NCBI RefSeq assembly: GCF_001552355.1
Contig: NZ_BCRA01000029.1
Span: 1 to 57,957, forward strand
Direction of reading: 5' to 3'
Length of the DNA: 57,957 bases
Origin: Microbacterium resistens NBRC 103078
GTDB taxonomy: Bacteria; Actinomycetota; Actinomycetes; Actinomycetales; Microbacteriaceae
Shown piece after piece: positions 34,659 through 43,506 of this stretch. How positions within the stretch are numbered: the first letter of the stretch is position 1; every line of letters begins with the position of its first letter. Under the pieces are notes generated by a model that was not told where the DNA came from, made no database searches, and was given only the letters and a program-made list of their open reading frames with translations. Made by a program: the position numbers and the translations under genes.

Positions 34659-36266
34659 CTACTCCTTCTGCGAGGGTCGTACGATCGCGCGGTACGCGTC
34701 GATGGCAGCGCGGCTGCGCAGCGGGTCACGGGGGTCCCACGGCTCGATGGCCGCGACGTGGCCGTCGGGGCGGACGAGCACGAGCGTGTCGTCCGGCACG
34801 CCGAATCGGCGGGCCACGGCATCGCCCGGGTCGAAGAGCGCGTACGGGCGCAGCCCGGTGTTCTCGGGGGCGTCCCAGCGGCTCACGACGAAGTGGCTCA
34901 GCCCGGGGGTGTCGTCGTCGACCGGGATGAGCGGGCGGCGACGGGCGTCGGTGAAGTAGAGCGCGAGGAACGCGTCGCGACACAGCTCGTGCAGATGGTG
35001 CCGCGCGCTCTCGCCGAACAGGGGCAGGTCCGGCACGCGGGAGCCGAGCCGCACGGGCTGCGCGCGCTCGCCGGTCCGGATGATGCCGCCGCGCCCCGAG
35101 CCGTCGACGTCGAGGGTGACGCCCAGCAGGGTGCGGGTCATCGCCGCCGCCCACCCGTTCCCGGAGGAGATGACGTCGTCGGCGCCCTCGGCGCGGGCCA
35201 TGCGCCTGCGGGCGGCCTCCGCGAGCTCTCCGGATCCGTCCCGTGCGATCGGCGCCTGCTCGGAGGCGTACCCCTCCAGCAGACCCGGATCCGCCCAGCC
35301 GCGCGTCACCCAGGCGAGTCGCCAGGGGAGGTTCGACGCGTCGAGCACGCCGGTGTTCAGGCCCAGCGCCCACATCGGGGTGATCAGGTGCGCCGCGTCG
35401 CCCATCAGGAAGACGCGCCCGTCCTGCCACTGCGAGGCGACCCGGTGGTGCACGCTGTAGATGTTGGTGCCGATCACGGTCGTGTCGACGTCGCCGATGA
35501 AGCGGTGCACCTTCTGCTGCAGCTCCTCGGCCGACGGCTCCTGCGCGCCCGGCTTGAGGGGGAAGAGGAACCGCCAGCAGTGCGGCTGCCGCACCAGGAT
35601 CATCCACTCCGCGCTGTCGCCGAAGTACGACAGGTAGGGGTAGTCGCGCGGCGAGGCGATGTCGAGGTCGGCCTCGAGGTCGATGAGCATGTAGCGCTCC
35701 TCGAGGGTTTTCCCGTCCACGCGCGCGCCGAGCAGCTCCCGCACCAGCGAGCGGCCGCCGTCGCAGCCGAGCAGGAACGCGCCCTCGAACGTCTGCGGGC
35801 CGTCGGGCGTCTGCACGTGCACGGTGACGCCGTCGTCGGTCTGCGTGAACCCGGTGAGGCGGTGGTTCATCCGGAGCGCGCCCGGGGCGAGCGCCGCGAG
35901 CGCGTCGCGCAGCACCGGTTCGAGGTGGTGCTGCGGGATGTTCACCACGAAGGGGAATCGGGTCTCGTCGGCGAGGTACGAGGTCAGGATCGACTGCTGC
36001 GACACGTTGGACGAGCGATCCGTCTCGCCGATCTCGTCGATGCGCACCGAGGCGCGCAGCACCGGCTCGACGACGCCGTACCGGTCGAGCACCTCGAGGG
36101 TGCGGGTGAGGATCGTGCCGGCCTTCGTGTCGAGGGACAGCTCGGAGTCCTCCTCCAGCACGAGGAAGGGGACGCCGTGGTGCGCGAGCCCCAGCGCCGT
36201 GACGAGCCCGATGGGTCCGCCGCCGGAGATGATGACGGGCTTGTCCGCGGTGTTGCGCTCAGTCAT
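34659..36266 (-). CDS. FAD-dependent aromatic monooxygenase
   Basis: A 535-residue group A flavoprotein hydroxylase. The FAD motif VIISGGGPIGLVTALGLAHHG (about residues 10-30), the DG motif LLGCDGGRSLVRELLGA, and the GD motif GDAAHLITPMWALGLNTGVLD are intact. The C-terminal thioredoxin-like domain (residues 390-535) is of the phenol-hydroxylase/MhpA type. These use NAD(P)H and O2 to hydroxylate a ring. It is the key upper-pathway enzyme of the operon. The exact substrate cannot be read. Confidence 0.9.
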   Translation of the reverse strand: MTERNTADKPVIISGGGPIGLVTALGLAHHGVPFLVLEEDSELSLDTKAGTILTRTLEVLDRYGVVEPVLRASVRIDEIGETDRSSNVSQQSILTSYLADETRFPFVVNIPQHHLEPVLRDALAALAPGALRMNHRLTGFTQTDDGVTVHVQTPDGPQTFEGAFLLGCDGGRSLVRELLGARVDGKTLEERYMLIDLEADLDIASPRDYPYLSYFGDSAEWMILVRQPHCWRFLFPLKPGAQEPSAEELQQKVHRFIGDVDTTVIGTNIYSVHHRVASQWQDGRVFLMGDAAHLITPMWALGLNTGVLDASNLPWRLAWVTRGWADPGLLEGYASEQAPIARDGSGELAEAARRRMARAEGADDVISSGNGWAAAMTRTLLGVTLDVDGSGRGGIIRTGERAQPVRLGSRVPDLPLFGESARHHLHELCRDAFLALYFTDARRRPLIPVDDDTPGLSHFVVSRWDAPENTGLRPYALFDPGDAVARRFGVPDDTLVLVRPDGHVAAIEPWDPRDPLRSRAAIDAYRAIVRPSQKE

Positions 36267-36987
36267 CCTCGACTCCGAAGGCGCGATCCCGGGTGAGGAC
36301 GGATCCGCTCATGCTCGCCGCGTCGCTGAGCAGGAACATCAGGGGGCCGACGACGTCCTCGGCGGACCCCACGCCGGTCGAGGTCTTCCAATGCTCCAGC
36401 TCGCCGCCGGCGGGATTCGCCTTCCGGAACTGGGGCGTGTCGATCACGCCGGGGAACACGACGTTCGCACGGATGCGGTACTCGGCCACCTCCGCCGCGA
36501 GCGACTTGATCCACGGGACGAGCGCGCCCTTGGTGGCGGCGTACGCGGAGGCGTTCGCGTGGCCGACGTTGGCGAGCCCGGACGAGAACGCGAGGATCGT
36601 GCCCCGGCGGGCCGCCATCATCGTGGGCAGGACCGCCTGTGTCGCCCAGACGACGCCGGTGAGGTTCACGTCGAGCGTGCGCTGCCATTCCGCCGGGTCC
36701 GTCTCGGCGACGGGAGTGCGCGGCTGCACCGCCGCGCCGGCCACCAGGCCGTCGATGCGGCCCTCCTGCGCGACGATCCGTCCGACCGCGGCGAAGACCT
36801 CCTCGCGGTCGGCGACGTCGACCCGGTGCCCCGTGACGCCGTCGGGCAGCTCCGGGTCCGCTCGTGTGCCGAACACGTGCGCGGACCCGCCCGCCCGGGC
36901 GTAGGCGGTGGCCACCGCCAGGCCGATGCCGCTCGTGCCGCCGGTGACGACCAGCACCTCGCCGGTGGCGTCGAACTGCGTTCTCAT
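36259..36987 (-). CDS. short-chain dehydrogenase/reductase
   Basis: A 242-residue classical SDR. TGGTSGIG cofactor motif at residues 15-22, NVTG-type segment as DVNLTGVVWA, catalytic Ser (AFSSGLANVG) and YAATK (Tyr-x-x-x-Lys). It overlaps the monooxygenase start by eight bases. Likely oxidises an alcohol or a cis-diol, or reduces a keto intermediate, in the same pathway. Confidence 0.9.
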   Translation of the reverse strand: MRTQFDATGEVLVVTGGTSGIGLAVATAYARAGGSAHVFGTRADPELPDGVTGHRVDVADREEVFAAVGRIVAQEGRIDGLVAGAAVQPRTPVAETDPAEWQRTLDVNLTGVVWATQAVLPTMMAARRGTILAFSSGLANVGHANASAYAATKGALVPWIKSLAAEVAEYRIRANVVFPGVIDTPQFRKANPAGGELEHWKTSTGVGSAEDVVGPLMFLLSDAASMSGSVLTRDRAFGVEDD

Positions 36988-38042
36988 CTCGTGACCTCTT
37001 CTCGTCCGCGCAGCCCGAGCTGCTGTTCCCACTGTTCGATCTGCTCCACGACGCTGCCGGGGAGACGGATGCCCTCGCGCATCGAACGGCGGCGGTTCTG
37101 CGCGCTGCGCTCGCCGGGGATCCGCGCCGCCGTCTCCGAGGACGTCATCGGAGCCGCCTGCACCTGGGCGGCGAGCTCCGCGGCCCGATCGGCGAATCCC
37201 GGGTCGAGCGTGCTGGCGTCGAGGGCGAGGAAGAACGTGCTGGAGTTGTACGGCATCGTCGCGTCCGCGTACAGGCCCCGCACGCCCGCGCCGAAGCCGC
37301 CGCCGGACAGCACGCCGGTGAGGACGTCGACGATCAGTGCCAGGGCGAAACCCTTCGCGCCGCCGGCCGGGAGCAGGAACCCGGCGATCGCGGCGGCCGG
37401 GTCCGTGGTCGGCCGGCCCTCGGCATCCGTCGCCCAGGTGTCGGGGATCGGTCGTCCCTCCGACGCGGCCAGGCGGATCTTGCCCATGGCGGCCTCGGAG
37501 AGAGCCAGATCGACGACGATCGGATCCCGGTCCGTGCGCGGCACGGCGACGGCGATCGGGTTGTTCCCCACCACGGCCCGGGCGCCGCCGGGCGCGGGCA
37601 TGAGCGGGCGGGTGTTGGCCGCGGCGACGCCGATCATCCCGGCGTCCGCGGCCATCGCGGCGTATCGATAGGCGCCGCCGAAGTGGAAGGCGTTGCGGCA
37701 CGCGACCGCGGCGATGCCGTGTTCGCGCGCCCGTGCGATCGCGAGATCCATGGCGTCCTGCGCGCTCGCCTGGCCGAGACCGTTCCCGGCGTCGACCGTG
37801 AGCAGCGCGCCGAGGTCGGCCAGGATGCGATTGCGGGCGGCGGGGTCCACCGAACCGGAGCGGATCCGGTCGAGATACATCGGCAGCAGCAGGAGCCCGT
37901 GCGACGGCAGACCGCGTGCATCCGCCTCGACGAGGCCGTCGGCGACGAGGTGCGCCGAGCGTTCGTCGGCGCCCGCCGCGACCAGCATCCGCGTCGCCCG
38001 TGCGATGAGGTCCTCCGGGGCGAAGACGAGACCGGCGCTCAC
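36984..38042 (-). CDS. Ldh/malate dehydrogenase-like oxidoreductase (MDH2/YlbC family)
   Basis: A 352-residue NAD(P)-dependent dehydrogenase of the family that holds ureidoglycolate, sulfolactate and 2,3-diketo-gulonate dehydrogenases. The active-site segment HGIAAVACRNAFHFGGAYRYA, with the catalytic His, and VVGNNPIAVAVP are typical. The GTG start at 38042 overlaps the permease stop by GTGA. Its presence beside a PuuE-like gene recalls ureidoglycolate dehydrogenase in allantoin use, but many substrates fit. Confidence 0.85.
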   Translation of the reverse strand: MSAGLVFAPEDLIARATRMLVAAGADERSAHLVADGLVEADARGLPSHGLLLLPMYLDRIRSGSVDPAARNRILADLGALLTVDAGNGLGQASAQDAMDLAIARAREHGIAAVACRNAFHFGGAYRYAAMAADAGMIGVAAANTRPLMPAPGGARAVVGNNPIAVAVPRTDRDPIVVDLALSEAAMGKIRLAASEGRPIPDTWATDAEGRPTTDPAAAIAGFLLPAGGAKGFALALIVDVLTGVLSGGGFGAGVRGLYADATMPYNSSTFFLALDASTLDPGFADRAAELAAQVQAAPMTSSETAARIPGERSAQNRRRSMREGIRLPGSVVEQIEQWEQQLGLRGREEVTR

Positions 38043-38875
38043 GACGCGGCCCGCTGACTCTCGGCCCACGGGATGAGCAGACGCTCGATGAAGACCAGGA
38101 CGTAGAAGAGGACGATGCTCATCAGCGCGAGCAGCACGATCGCGACGAAGGCCAGCGCCGTGTTCGCGTTCGAGCCGGACTGCACGATCAGGTAGCCCAG
38201 GCCCTCGCTGGCGCCGACGAACTCGGCGATGACCGCGCCGATCACGGCGAGCGAGATCGCGGTCTTCAGGCCGACGAAGATCTGCTCCAGCGCGAACGGC
38301 GCGCGGAACTTCACGAACGTCTGCAGCGGCTTGGCGTTGAGCGACTTGGCCAGCTCGATGAACTCGCTCGGCGTGGAGCGCAGGCCGGCGGTGGTGGACA
38401 GGACGATCGGGAAGAAGCACAGCAGGACCACCATCACGACCTTCGGCGCCTGGCCGAAGCCCATCCACACGACCAGCAGCGGCGCGATGGCGACCTTCGG
38501 CGCCGCGTTGATCGCCAGCAGCAGCGGGTAGATCATCTGCTCGATGAGCTTGGACGAGGCGATGACCATGGCGATCGGCACGCCGATCACGATGGCGAGC
38601 AGGAAGCCCTGAACCGTCTCGACGAAGGTCACCCAGGTCTGCGTCAGCAGGAAGCCGGGGTTCGCCATGAACGCGTTCCACACGTCGGCGGGCGACGGCA
38701 GCAGGAACCTGTCGATCCGGAACCCGACGACGGACAGCCACCAGACGAGCACGACGAGCAGCAGGCCGGCGAGCGGCAGCAGGACGGCGCGCAGGGTGGT
38801 CGTGCGGCGCGCCCGGCGCAGGCCGGTGTCCACCGATCCGGTGATCGCCTTGTTCAGCAGGGTCGGGGTGGTCAT
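38039..38875 (-). CDS. ABC permease (SsuC/TauC/ThiX type)
   Basis: A 278-residue permease with about six helices after a short basic tail. The EAA-like loop EFIELAKSLNAKPLQTFVKFRAPFALEQIF is typical of nitrate/sulfonate/taurine importers. It is coupled to the ATPase gene by ATGA. Together with the ATPase and the THI5/NMT1-type binding protein it forms an importer for a small organic anion or heterocycle. Confidence 0.9.
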   Translation of the reverse strand: MTTPTLLNKAITGSVDTGLRRARRTTTLRAVLLPLAGLLLVVLVWWLSVVGFRIDRFLLPSPADVWNAFMANPGFLLTQTWVTFVETVQGFLLAIVIGVPIAMVIASSKLIEQMIYPLLLAINAAPKVAIAPLLVVWMGFGQAPKVVMVVLLCFFPIVLSTTAGLRSTPSEFIELAKSLNAKPLQTFVKFRAPFALEQIFVGLKTAISLAVIGAVIAEFVGASEGLGYLIVQSGSNANTALAFVAIVLLALMSIVLFYVLVFIERLLIPWAESQRAAS

Positions 38876-39642
38876 GCCGGGACCTCCTCGTGCGTCTCGT
38901 GCAGGAGATCGTGCAGTCGTCCGCTCACCCGGGTGACCTCGTCGGCGTGCGCCGAACCGCCCAGGGAGCGGGGACGGGGGATCGGCACGGGGACGATCTC
39001 GCGGATCCGGCCGGGGCGCGGCCTCATCACGACCACGCGGTCGGCGAGGAGCACCGCCTCCTCGATGGAGTGCGTGACGAACACGATGGTCGTGTTCTGC
39101 TCCATGACGATGCGCTGCAGCTCGACCGACAGCTCCTCGCGCGTGAGGGCGTCCAGGGCCGAGAACGGCTCGTCCATCAGGAGGATCGACGGCTCCTGCA
39201 CCAGCGACCGGCACAGCGACACGCGCTGCTGCATGCCGCCGGAGAGCTCGTGCGGCAGCTTCCCCGCGAAGGGGTCGAGGCCGGTGAGGGCGAGCAGCTC
39301 GTGGGCCCGGGCCTTCGCGCGCTTCCGGTCCAGGCCGAGCACCTCCGCGGGGAGCATGATGTTCTGCATCACGGTGCGCCAGGGCAGCAGGGCCGGCCGC
39401 TGGAACATCATCGCCACCTCCCGGCGCGGGGCGAGCACCGGGTCGCCCGCGATGCGGACCACGCCGCCGGTCGGCTTCTGCAGTCCGGCGATGATCCGCA
39501 GCAGGGTCGACTTGCCGCACCCGCTGCGCCCCACGAGCGTCACGAACTCGTTCTCGTCGATGGTCACGTTCACGTCCGACAGGGCGTGGATGCGGCCCCG
39601 CGGCGTCACGAACTCCTGGTCGACGGCTTCGATGTCGATCAT
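38872..39642 (-). CDS. ABC transporter ATP-binding protein (SsuB/TauB type)
   Basis: A 256-residue ATPase. Walker A GRSGCGKSTLLR, Q-loop near MFQRPALLPWRTVMQN, signature LSGGMQQRVSLCRSL, Walker B SILLMDEPFSALD and the H-loop VTHSIEEAV are all present. The ATG at 39642 has GGAGG six bases upstream. It energises the adjacent permease. Confidence 0.93.
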   Translation of the reverse strand: MIDIEAVDQEFVTPRGRIHALSDVNVTIDENEFVTLVGRSGCGKSTLLRIIAGLQKPTGGVVRIAGDPVLAPRREVAMMFQRPALLPWRTVMQNIMLPAEVLGLDRKRAKARAHELLALTGLDPFAGKLPHELSGGMQQRVSLCRSLVQEPSILLMDEPFSALDALTREELSVELQRIVMEQNTTIVFVTHSIEEAVLLADRVVVMRPRPGRIREIVPVPIPRPRSLGGSAHADEVTRVSGRLHDLLHETHEEVPA

Positions 39643-39660
39643 CACGATCCTCCGACGGTC

Positions 39661-40674
39661 CTACTCGACCGGCGCGACGATGGCAGACGCGTCGGGCTCG
39701 GACGTGATCGCCCCGCCCTCGACCAGCAGCGCGAGGATCGCCTCGACCCGGGCCGGATCGAGCAGGCCGTTGCCGGCGGGGTCGCCGACGTAGGGCGTCA
39801 TCGCCTCGACCTCGCCCGCGGCGACGTCCGGCTTCTGCGTCGGCTGGTACTTGGCGAGGATCTCGCCGGTCTCCTCGGGGTTCTCGATCGCGTACGCCAG
39901 GCCTCGGTGCAGGGCCTCGTTGAACCGCGTGATGCTCTCGGGATCGTCGGCGACCCGCTTCTCCGAGGCGAACAGCGCGTTGCCGTAGAGGTCTTCGAGG
40001 TAGTCGCTGAACGGCAGGAAGACACCGGCCTCACCGGTCGCGCCCCGGATCAGGCCGTCGGCGACGACGAACTGCCCGATCGCGTCGACCTGCTTGCTCG
40101 CCAGGAGCTGCGGCAGTGCGGAGGGCTGGGCGGGCACGAAGGTCACGGTGCTCGCGTCGATGCCGGCCGCCTCCGCGTATACGGGGAAGAGCACCTCGTT
40201 CACCGAGCCCGGCTGGTCGGCGATCTTCTTGCCCTCCAGGTCCTTCGGCTGACTGATGCCGTAGCCCTCCGCGGTGGCGATGGCCGCGAGCGACTTGTCC
40301 TGGATCGCGCTGACGATCCGGGCGGGGATCTGCTCGTTCGCGATGGTCAGAGCCGCCGCCTGGAAATCGCCCACGCCGAAGTCGGCTTTTCCTGAGGCGA
40401 CGAGCTTGAGCACGTCGACGGTCCCGGATCCCGGCTGGATCTCGACGTCGAACCCGGCGTCCTCGAAGAAGCCCTTCTCCAGCGCCACGTACGCGTAGGC
40501 GTCGCGGCCGAAGGTGTTGAAGGAGGTGAGGTACGTGACCGGGGTCAGCCCCTCGGGGGCGTCGGTGCCGGCCGTGCCGTCGGCCGCGGCGGGGGCCTGG
40601 CTGGAGCATCCGGCGACCGTCAGGGCGAGAACGGCGAGTCCCGCCACGAGGGCGGAGCGGAAGGGCTTCCTCAT
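39661..40674 (-). CDS. ABC solute-binding lipoprotein (NMT1/THI5-like)
   Basis: A 337-residue lipoprotein with a lipobox VAGC near residue 23. The mature part VTYLTSFNTFGRDAYAYVALEKGFFEDAGFDVEIQPGSGTVDVLKLVASGKADFGVGD follows the NMT1/SsuA pattern used for pyrimidines, sulfonates, nitrate or aromatic acids. It lies 19 bases before the ATPase. It probably selects the substrate degraded by the downstream enzymes. Confidence 0.9.
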   Translation of the reverse strand: MRKPFRSALVAGLAVLALTVAGCSSQAPAAADGTAGTDAPEGLTPVTYLTSFNTFGRDAYAYVALEKGFFEDAGFDVEIQPGSGTVDVLKLVASGKADFGVGDFQAAALTIANEQIPARIVSAIQDKSLAAIATAEGYGISQPKDLEGKKIADQPGSVNEVLFPVYAEAAGIDASTVTFVPAQPSALPQLLASKQVDAIGQFVVADGLIRGATGEAGVFLPFSDYLEDLYGNALFASEKRVADDPESITRFNEALHRGLAYAIENPEETGEILAKYQPTQKPDVAAGEVEAMTPYVGDPAGNGLLDPARVEAILALLVEGGAITSEPDASAIVAPVE

Positions 40675-40723
40675 GATTGCTGACCTTTCATCTTCGAACG
40701 GTGGAACGCGGGGCGGGACTCGA

Positions 40724-41719
40724 TCAGCGGATGCCGAGCGAGAGGGGGTGATGGGCGGAGGTGAGGCGGCTCGGGTTGATCCGGGCGATCCGGTCCTGAA
40801 GCGCCGGGTCGAGGTGGGCGATCGGCTCCCGCGGGTCCTCGAGCCCCATCGGGAACGGCCAGTCGCTGCCCAGCAGCAGGCGATCGTCGCCGAAGACGTG
40901 GCGGGCGAGGTCGACGTTGGCGCCGTCGTGCGTGAGGCAGTCGGCGTAGAGACCGCGCAGCATCGTCGCGACCGGCGGCGATGACGCGTCCAGTCCGGGG
41001 CGGGCGGTGTCGAGGCCGCGCTGCCAGCGGGCGGCGACGGAGGGCACGACCCCGCCGCAGTGCACCAGCACGATCCGCAGGTGGGGGTTGGCGGCGAGCA
41101 CACCGCCGAGCACGAGCTCGGCGGTCGCGACGCCGGTCTCCACCGGGTTGCCGAGCAGGTTGTGCAGGTAGTGCGCGGCGAGCCGCTCGTCGGGGGACTC
41201 CGCGGGGTGCAGCAGGACCGGTCGCCCGTCGGCGGCCAGCAGATGCCAGGCCTCGGCGAGCTCGGGGGAGTCGAGCGCCACGGAGCGGCCGCCGGCCGCG
41301 CCCACCCAGCCGACGAAGGCGTCGGTCGCGAGGTGCGTGCGGACGGTGCGGGCGGCGGCCGCGGGGTTCTCGAGCGGCAGGTAGGCCAGCGGCTTCAGGC
41401 GGTCGTCCGTGGCGCAGGCGGCGAGGATCCCGTCGTTGATCGCCTCGACCCACTCCTGGGTGCGCTCGGCGGGCAGGTCCTGGCGGAAGAAGGGCGGCGG
41501 GACGGAGACGAAGGCGGCGTCGAGCGCGTGCTCGTCGAGGTACCGCAGGAGGCGGTCGGGGGAGTACAGCGCGTCGGGCCCGATCGCCCGCCCGTCGAGG
41601 ACGAGGCGCCCGTCGTCGTCCGTCACCACCCCGGATTCCCGCTGCGAAGCCGCGTCCAGGAGCGGTGCGAGGTGCGTGTGCACGTCGATCGCGGGGTGCG
41701 GAGCTCCAGCGCTTCCCAT
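40724..41719 (-). CDS. amidohydrolase family 2 (ACMSD/decarboxylase-like)
   Basis: A 331-residue TIM-barrel metalloenzyme. The metal motif AIDVHTHLAP (HxH), a mid-barrel RPVLLHPAES histidine, LVHCGGVVP and the C-terminal LLLGSDWPFPMG aspartate match the ACMSD/gamma-resorcylate decarboxylase group, whose members remove CO2 from hydroxyaromatic or heteroaromatic acids without oxidation. AGGAGG decides the start at 41719. It is the first gene of the catabolic run, behind a strong promoter, so it probably acts early in the pathway. Confidence 0.85.
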   Translation of the reverse strand: MGSAGAPHPAIDVHTHLAPLLDAASQRESGVVTDDDGRLVLDGRAIGPDALYSPDRLLRYLDEHALDAAFVSVPPPFFRQDLPAERTQEWVEAINDGILAACATDDRLKPLAYLPLENPAAAARTVRTHLATDAFVGWVGAAGGRSVALDSPELAEAWHLLAADGRPVLLHPAESPDERLAAHYLHNLLGNPVETGVATAELVLGGVLAANPHLRIVLVHCGGVVPSVAARWQRGLDTARPGLDASSPPVATMLRGLYADCLTHDGANVDLARHVFGDDRLLLGSDWPFPMGLEDPREPIAHLDPALQDRIARINPSRLTSAHHPLSLGIR

Positions 41720-41753
41720 GGTGCCTCCTCGCACTCCGTGGATCGGTTGCCTC

Positions 41754-41783
41754 AGCGTAATGCGATATTTGATCAAATGTCAA
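41754..41783 (-). promoter_or_regulatory. promoter with palindromic operator in the spacer
   Basis: On the minus strand TTGACA (41778-41783) and TACGCT (41754-41759) are 18 bases apart. The perfect palindrome ATTTGATCAAAT (41767-41778) occupies the spacer and overlaps the -35 box. A bound repressor would block polymerase directly. This promoter should drive the whole minus-strand catabolic run from 41719. Confidence 0.65.
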
Positions 41784-41956
41784 ACACTCGGGTTCGTGGT
41801 GGAGTTACGGGATCCCGGGGTCGGTCAACCCGGTGCGTCGAACCCTCCTTCATGACGAGCTCGACAGGACTCCGGAGTGGCGCCTCGGTGCCGGGCTATC
41901 TCGAACTGCGGCGCGGGGCTGGCGCCCGCGTGGTCAGTCGCGGCGGTGGTGTGGCG

Positions 41957-42772
41957 TCACGCCGGTCGAGCAGGGTCGCTGTCAACCTCGTGCGACGCAG
42001 CCTCGAACTTGCGCGAAAGTCTCCGCAGGGCACGCTCTTCGGCCTTCTCGCGGATGTTGAGCTTCCTGAGTATCGTCCGTAGGACCGGGATGCGGGGGGA
42101 AATCTCGAAGAACCGGAGAAGGAGTGTGGAGGAGAGATACGTACCCCTGAACCCGGTGCCAAGCGATACGGCACGGAGCCCGTCGGGGGTGGGACGCGCA
42201 TGGTCGACAGCCAACGCGAGACGCGGTTCGTTCCTCACGAGATGAATCGGTTCGGTTCCTTGACGTTTCCACCAGTGGCCGGCTGAGTCCCGAAACAGAA
42301 TCGATGGCTCGAGGAGGAAGTTGCCGACGGGCGCTTCGTTCCTTCCCAGCAGGCAAACGCGGACAGATGACTCCGGAGGCAGTGCCTGCAGCGATATGCC
42401 CGGTGCTTCCGGCCAGGGCTGGCTGGTGTAGTCGACCGTGATGTGGAGCGGACCGATGACCTCTTTGCTGCGGTTGTGGACTTCCACGACGACCATGATC
42501 GCCTTTTGCTTGACCGGTCTCCCCGGACCCCAACCTGTTCCCTCGGTGGCAATGAGAGCATCGGGCTCGTCCGGAAACTCAGGAGTCGACCCGGCCGGCA
42601 CGGTGCTGATCGCCGCGACTTGCGAGTAGACCAGTCTTGCTTGCTCTTCTCGCTTCTGGCGACTGTTGAGCATGTACGTGCGCCCGGCGATTCCAAGCGC
42701 GATGAGCGTACCCACTGCCGTGAGCGTGGCCCGCCATTCTTCCCAGAGGTCGCTGCCGAACCACTCGAACAT
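41957..42772 (-). CDS. hypothetical protein with one N-terminal membrane helix
   Basis: A 271-residue protein not recognised. One helix near residues 15-33 (ATLTAVGTLIALGIAGRTYML) is followed by a basic, charged stretch and a mostly beta-rich domain (VVVEVHNRSKEVIGPLHITVDY) with a basic C-terminal tail. This shape is common in small phage-resistance or island genes, but that is only an analogy. Base composition looks lower in GC than the catabolic operon, and the gene lies just outside the left attachment site, so it may be older acquired DNA. Confidence 0.6.
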   Translation of the reverse strand: MFEWFGSDLWEEWRATLTAVGTLIALGIAGRTYMLNSRQKREEQARLVYSQVAAISTVPAGSTPEFPDEPDALIATEGTGWGPGRPVKQKAIMVVVEVHNRSKEVIGPLHITVDYTSQPWPEAPGISLQALPPESSVRVCLLGRNEAPVGNFLLEPSILFRDSAGHWWKRQGTEPIHLVRNEPRLALAVDHARPTPDGLRAVSLGTGFRGTYLSSTLLLRFFEISPRIPVLRTILRKLNIREKAEERALRRLSRKFEAASHEVDSDPARPA

Positions 42773-42931
42773 GGACACGACCTTAGCGGCGTCGTGGCGG
42801 CGATCTCGAAGCGTCGAGACGCAGGATCTCATCCTCCCGGCTTGTATGCCTGCGAGATCACGAAGGCGTCGTCGCTGTGGGAAGAAACGCCGCTATCCGG
42901 CGTCATTTCCGTCACCCCGCCCCGCGCCGGC

Positions 42932-43282
42932 TCAGATCCCGTAATACAGGAGCATGGAGACCACGAAGTAGACGATCGACAGGGCCCAGGCGAGCGGAGC
43001 GCTGGCGAGGGCGAGGATCAGCCCGATGATCCCGTGCCGCCGTCCACGGCGTCGGACGATCGCGACGACCGCCACGACGATCGTCGCGATGCCGAGCGCG
43101 ACTCCGACCAGCTGGCTCGCGCCGAGCCAGGGGATGAACGTGATCATGTCCAGGAAGGCGAGCAGCCCGCACACGAGCGTCGCGATGCCCAGCCCGAGCG
43201 CGACGCGCCCCAGGGCGGGCGACCCCTGCGCGGGGGCGTCCCCTGTGGGGCCAGGAGCACTCGGCATCGGCGGCAGGGACAT
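42932..43282 (-). CDS. small DUF4190-like membrane protein
   Basis: A 116-residue protein with a proline-rich cytoplasmic start, then about three hydrophobic segments (residues 25-45, 52-76 and 85-113) separated by a basic RRRGRRH turn. Layout matches actinobacterial DUF4190-type small membrane proteins of unknown function. It is the last chromosomal gene before the integrated element. Confidence 0.7.
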   Translation of the reverse strand: MSLPPMPSAPGPTGDAPAQGSPALGRVALGLGIATLVCGLLAFLDMITFIPWLGASQLVGVALGIATIVVAVVAIVRRRGRRHGIIGLILALASAPLAWALSIVYFVVSMLLYYGI

Positions 43283-43355
43283 GCGCCCAGCCTAGGGACT
43301 GCTCGACCGTCGCCAATGAGTGAGCCAAATCGAGGAGGAGATGTGTCGGGCGGGC

Positions 43356-43387
43356 GTTTCGTCTCGCTTCGCTCGCTCAACGACCGG
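43356..43387 (+). repeat. intergenic repeat (GTTTCGTCTCGC family), single copy
   Basis: A 32-base copy of the repeat seen at 53790-53821 and 57607-57830. Here it lies eight bases before the left att repeat. Between it and the DUF4190 gene (43283-43355) nothing else is recognisable. Confidence 0.8.
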
Positions 43388-43395
43388 GGGCCGGA

Positions 43396-43506
43396 CAAGA
43401 CGAAACCCCCGCGATGTAGAAGCTACGCGAGGGTTCCTGGGGCGATTGTAACGATCACCCTTGTGGCTCCGACCGGCATCGATCCGGTGACCTTTCGATT
43501 TTCAGT
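43396..43506 (-). repeat. attL: tRNA-Phe 3' fragment plus its downstream hairpin
   Basis: 111 bases identical to 53829-53939 except one mismatch (C43443 against T53876). It contains the 3' part of tRNA-Phe from the anticodon loop onwards and the hairpin that follows the tRNA. Upstream of the anticodon loop the tRNA match stops, so this copy is a tRNA remnant. It marks the left end of the element. Confidence 0.9.

Noticed and set aside
40674..40723. TPP riboswitch before the THI5/NMT1-like binding protein.
   Set aside because: The gap is only 49 bases and lacks the conserved TPP aptamer segments; the gene is inside an operon.
42773..42931. A coding fragment in the gap between the orphan membrane gene and the DUF4190-like gene.
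   Set aside because: One frame reads a few plausible residues (ACEITKASSLWEET) but has no start, ribosome site or recognisable family.
43396..43506. A second, functional tRNA-Phe gene on the left side.
   Set aside because: The match ends in the anticodon loop; the D-arm and 5' acceptor half are absent, so it is an att remnant.
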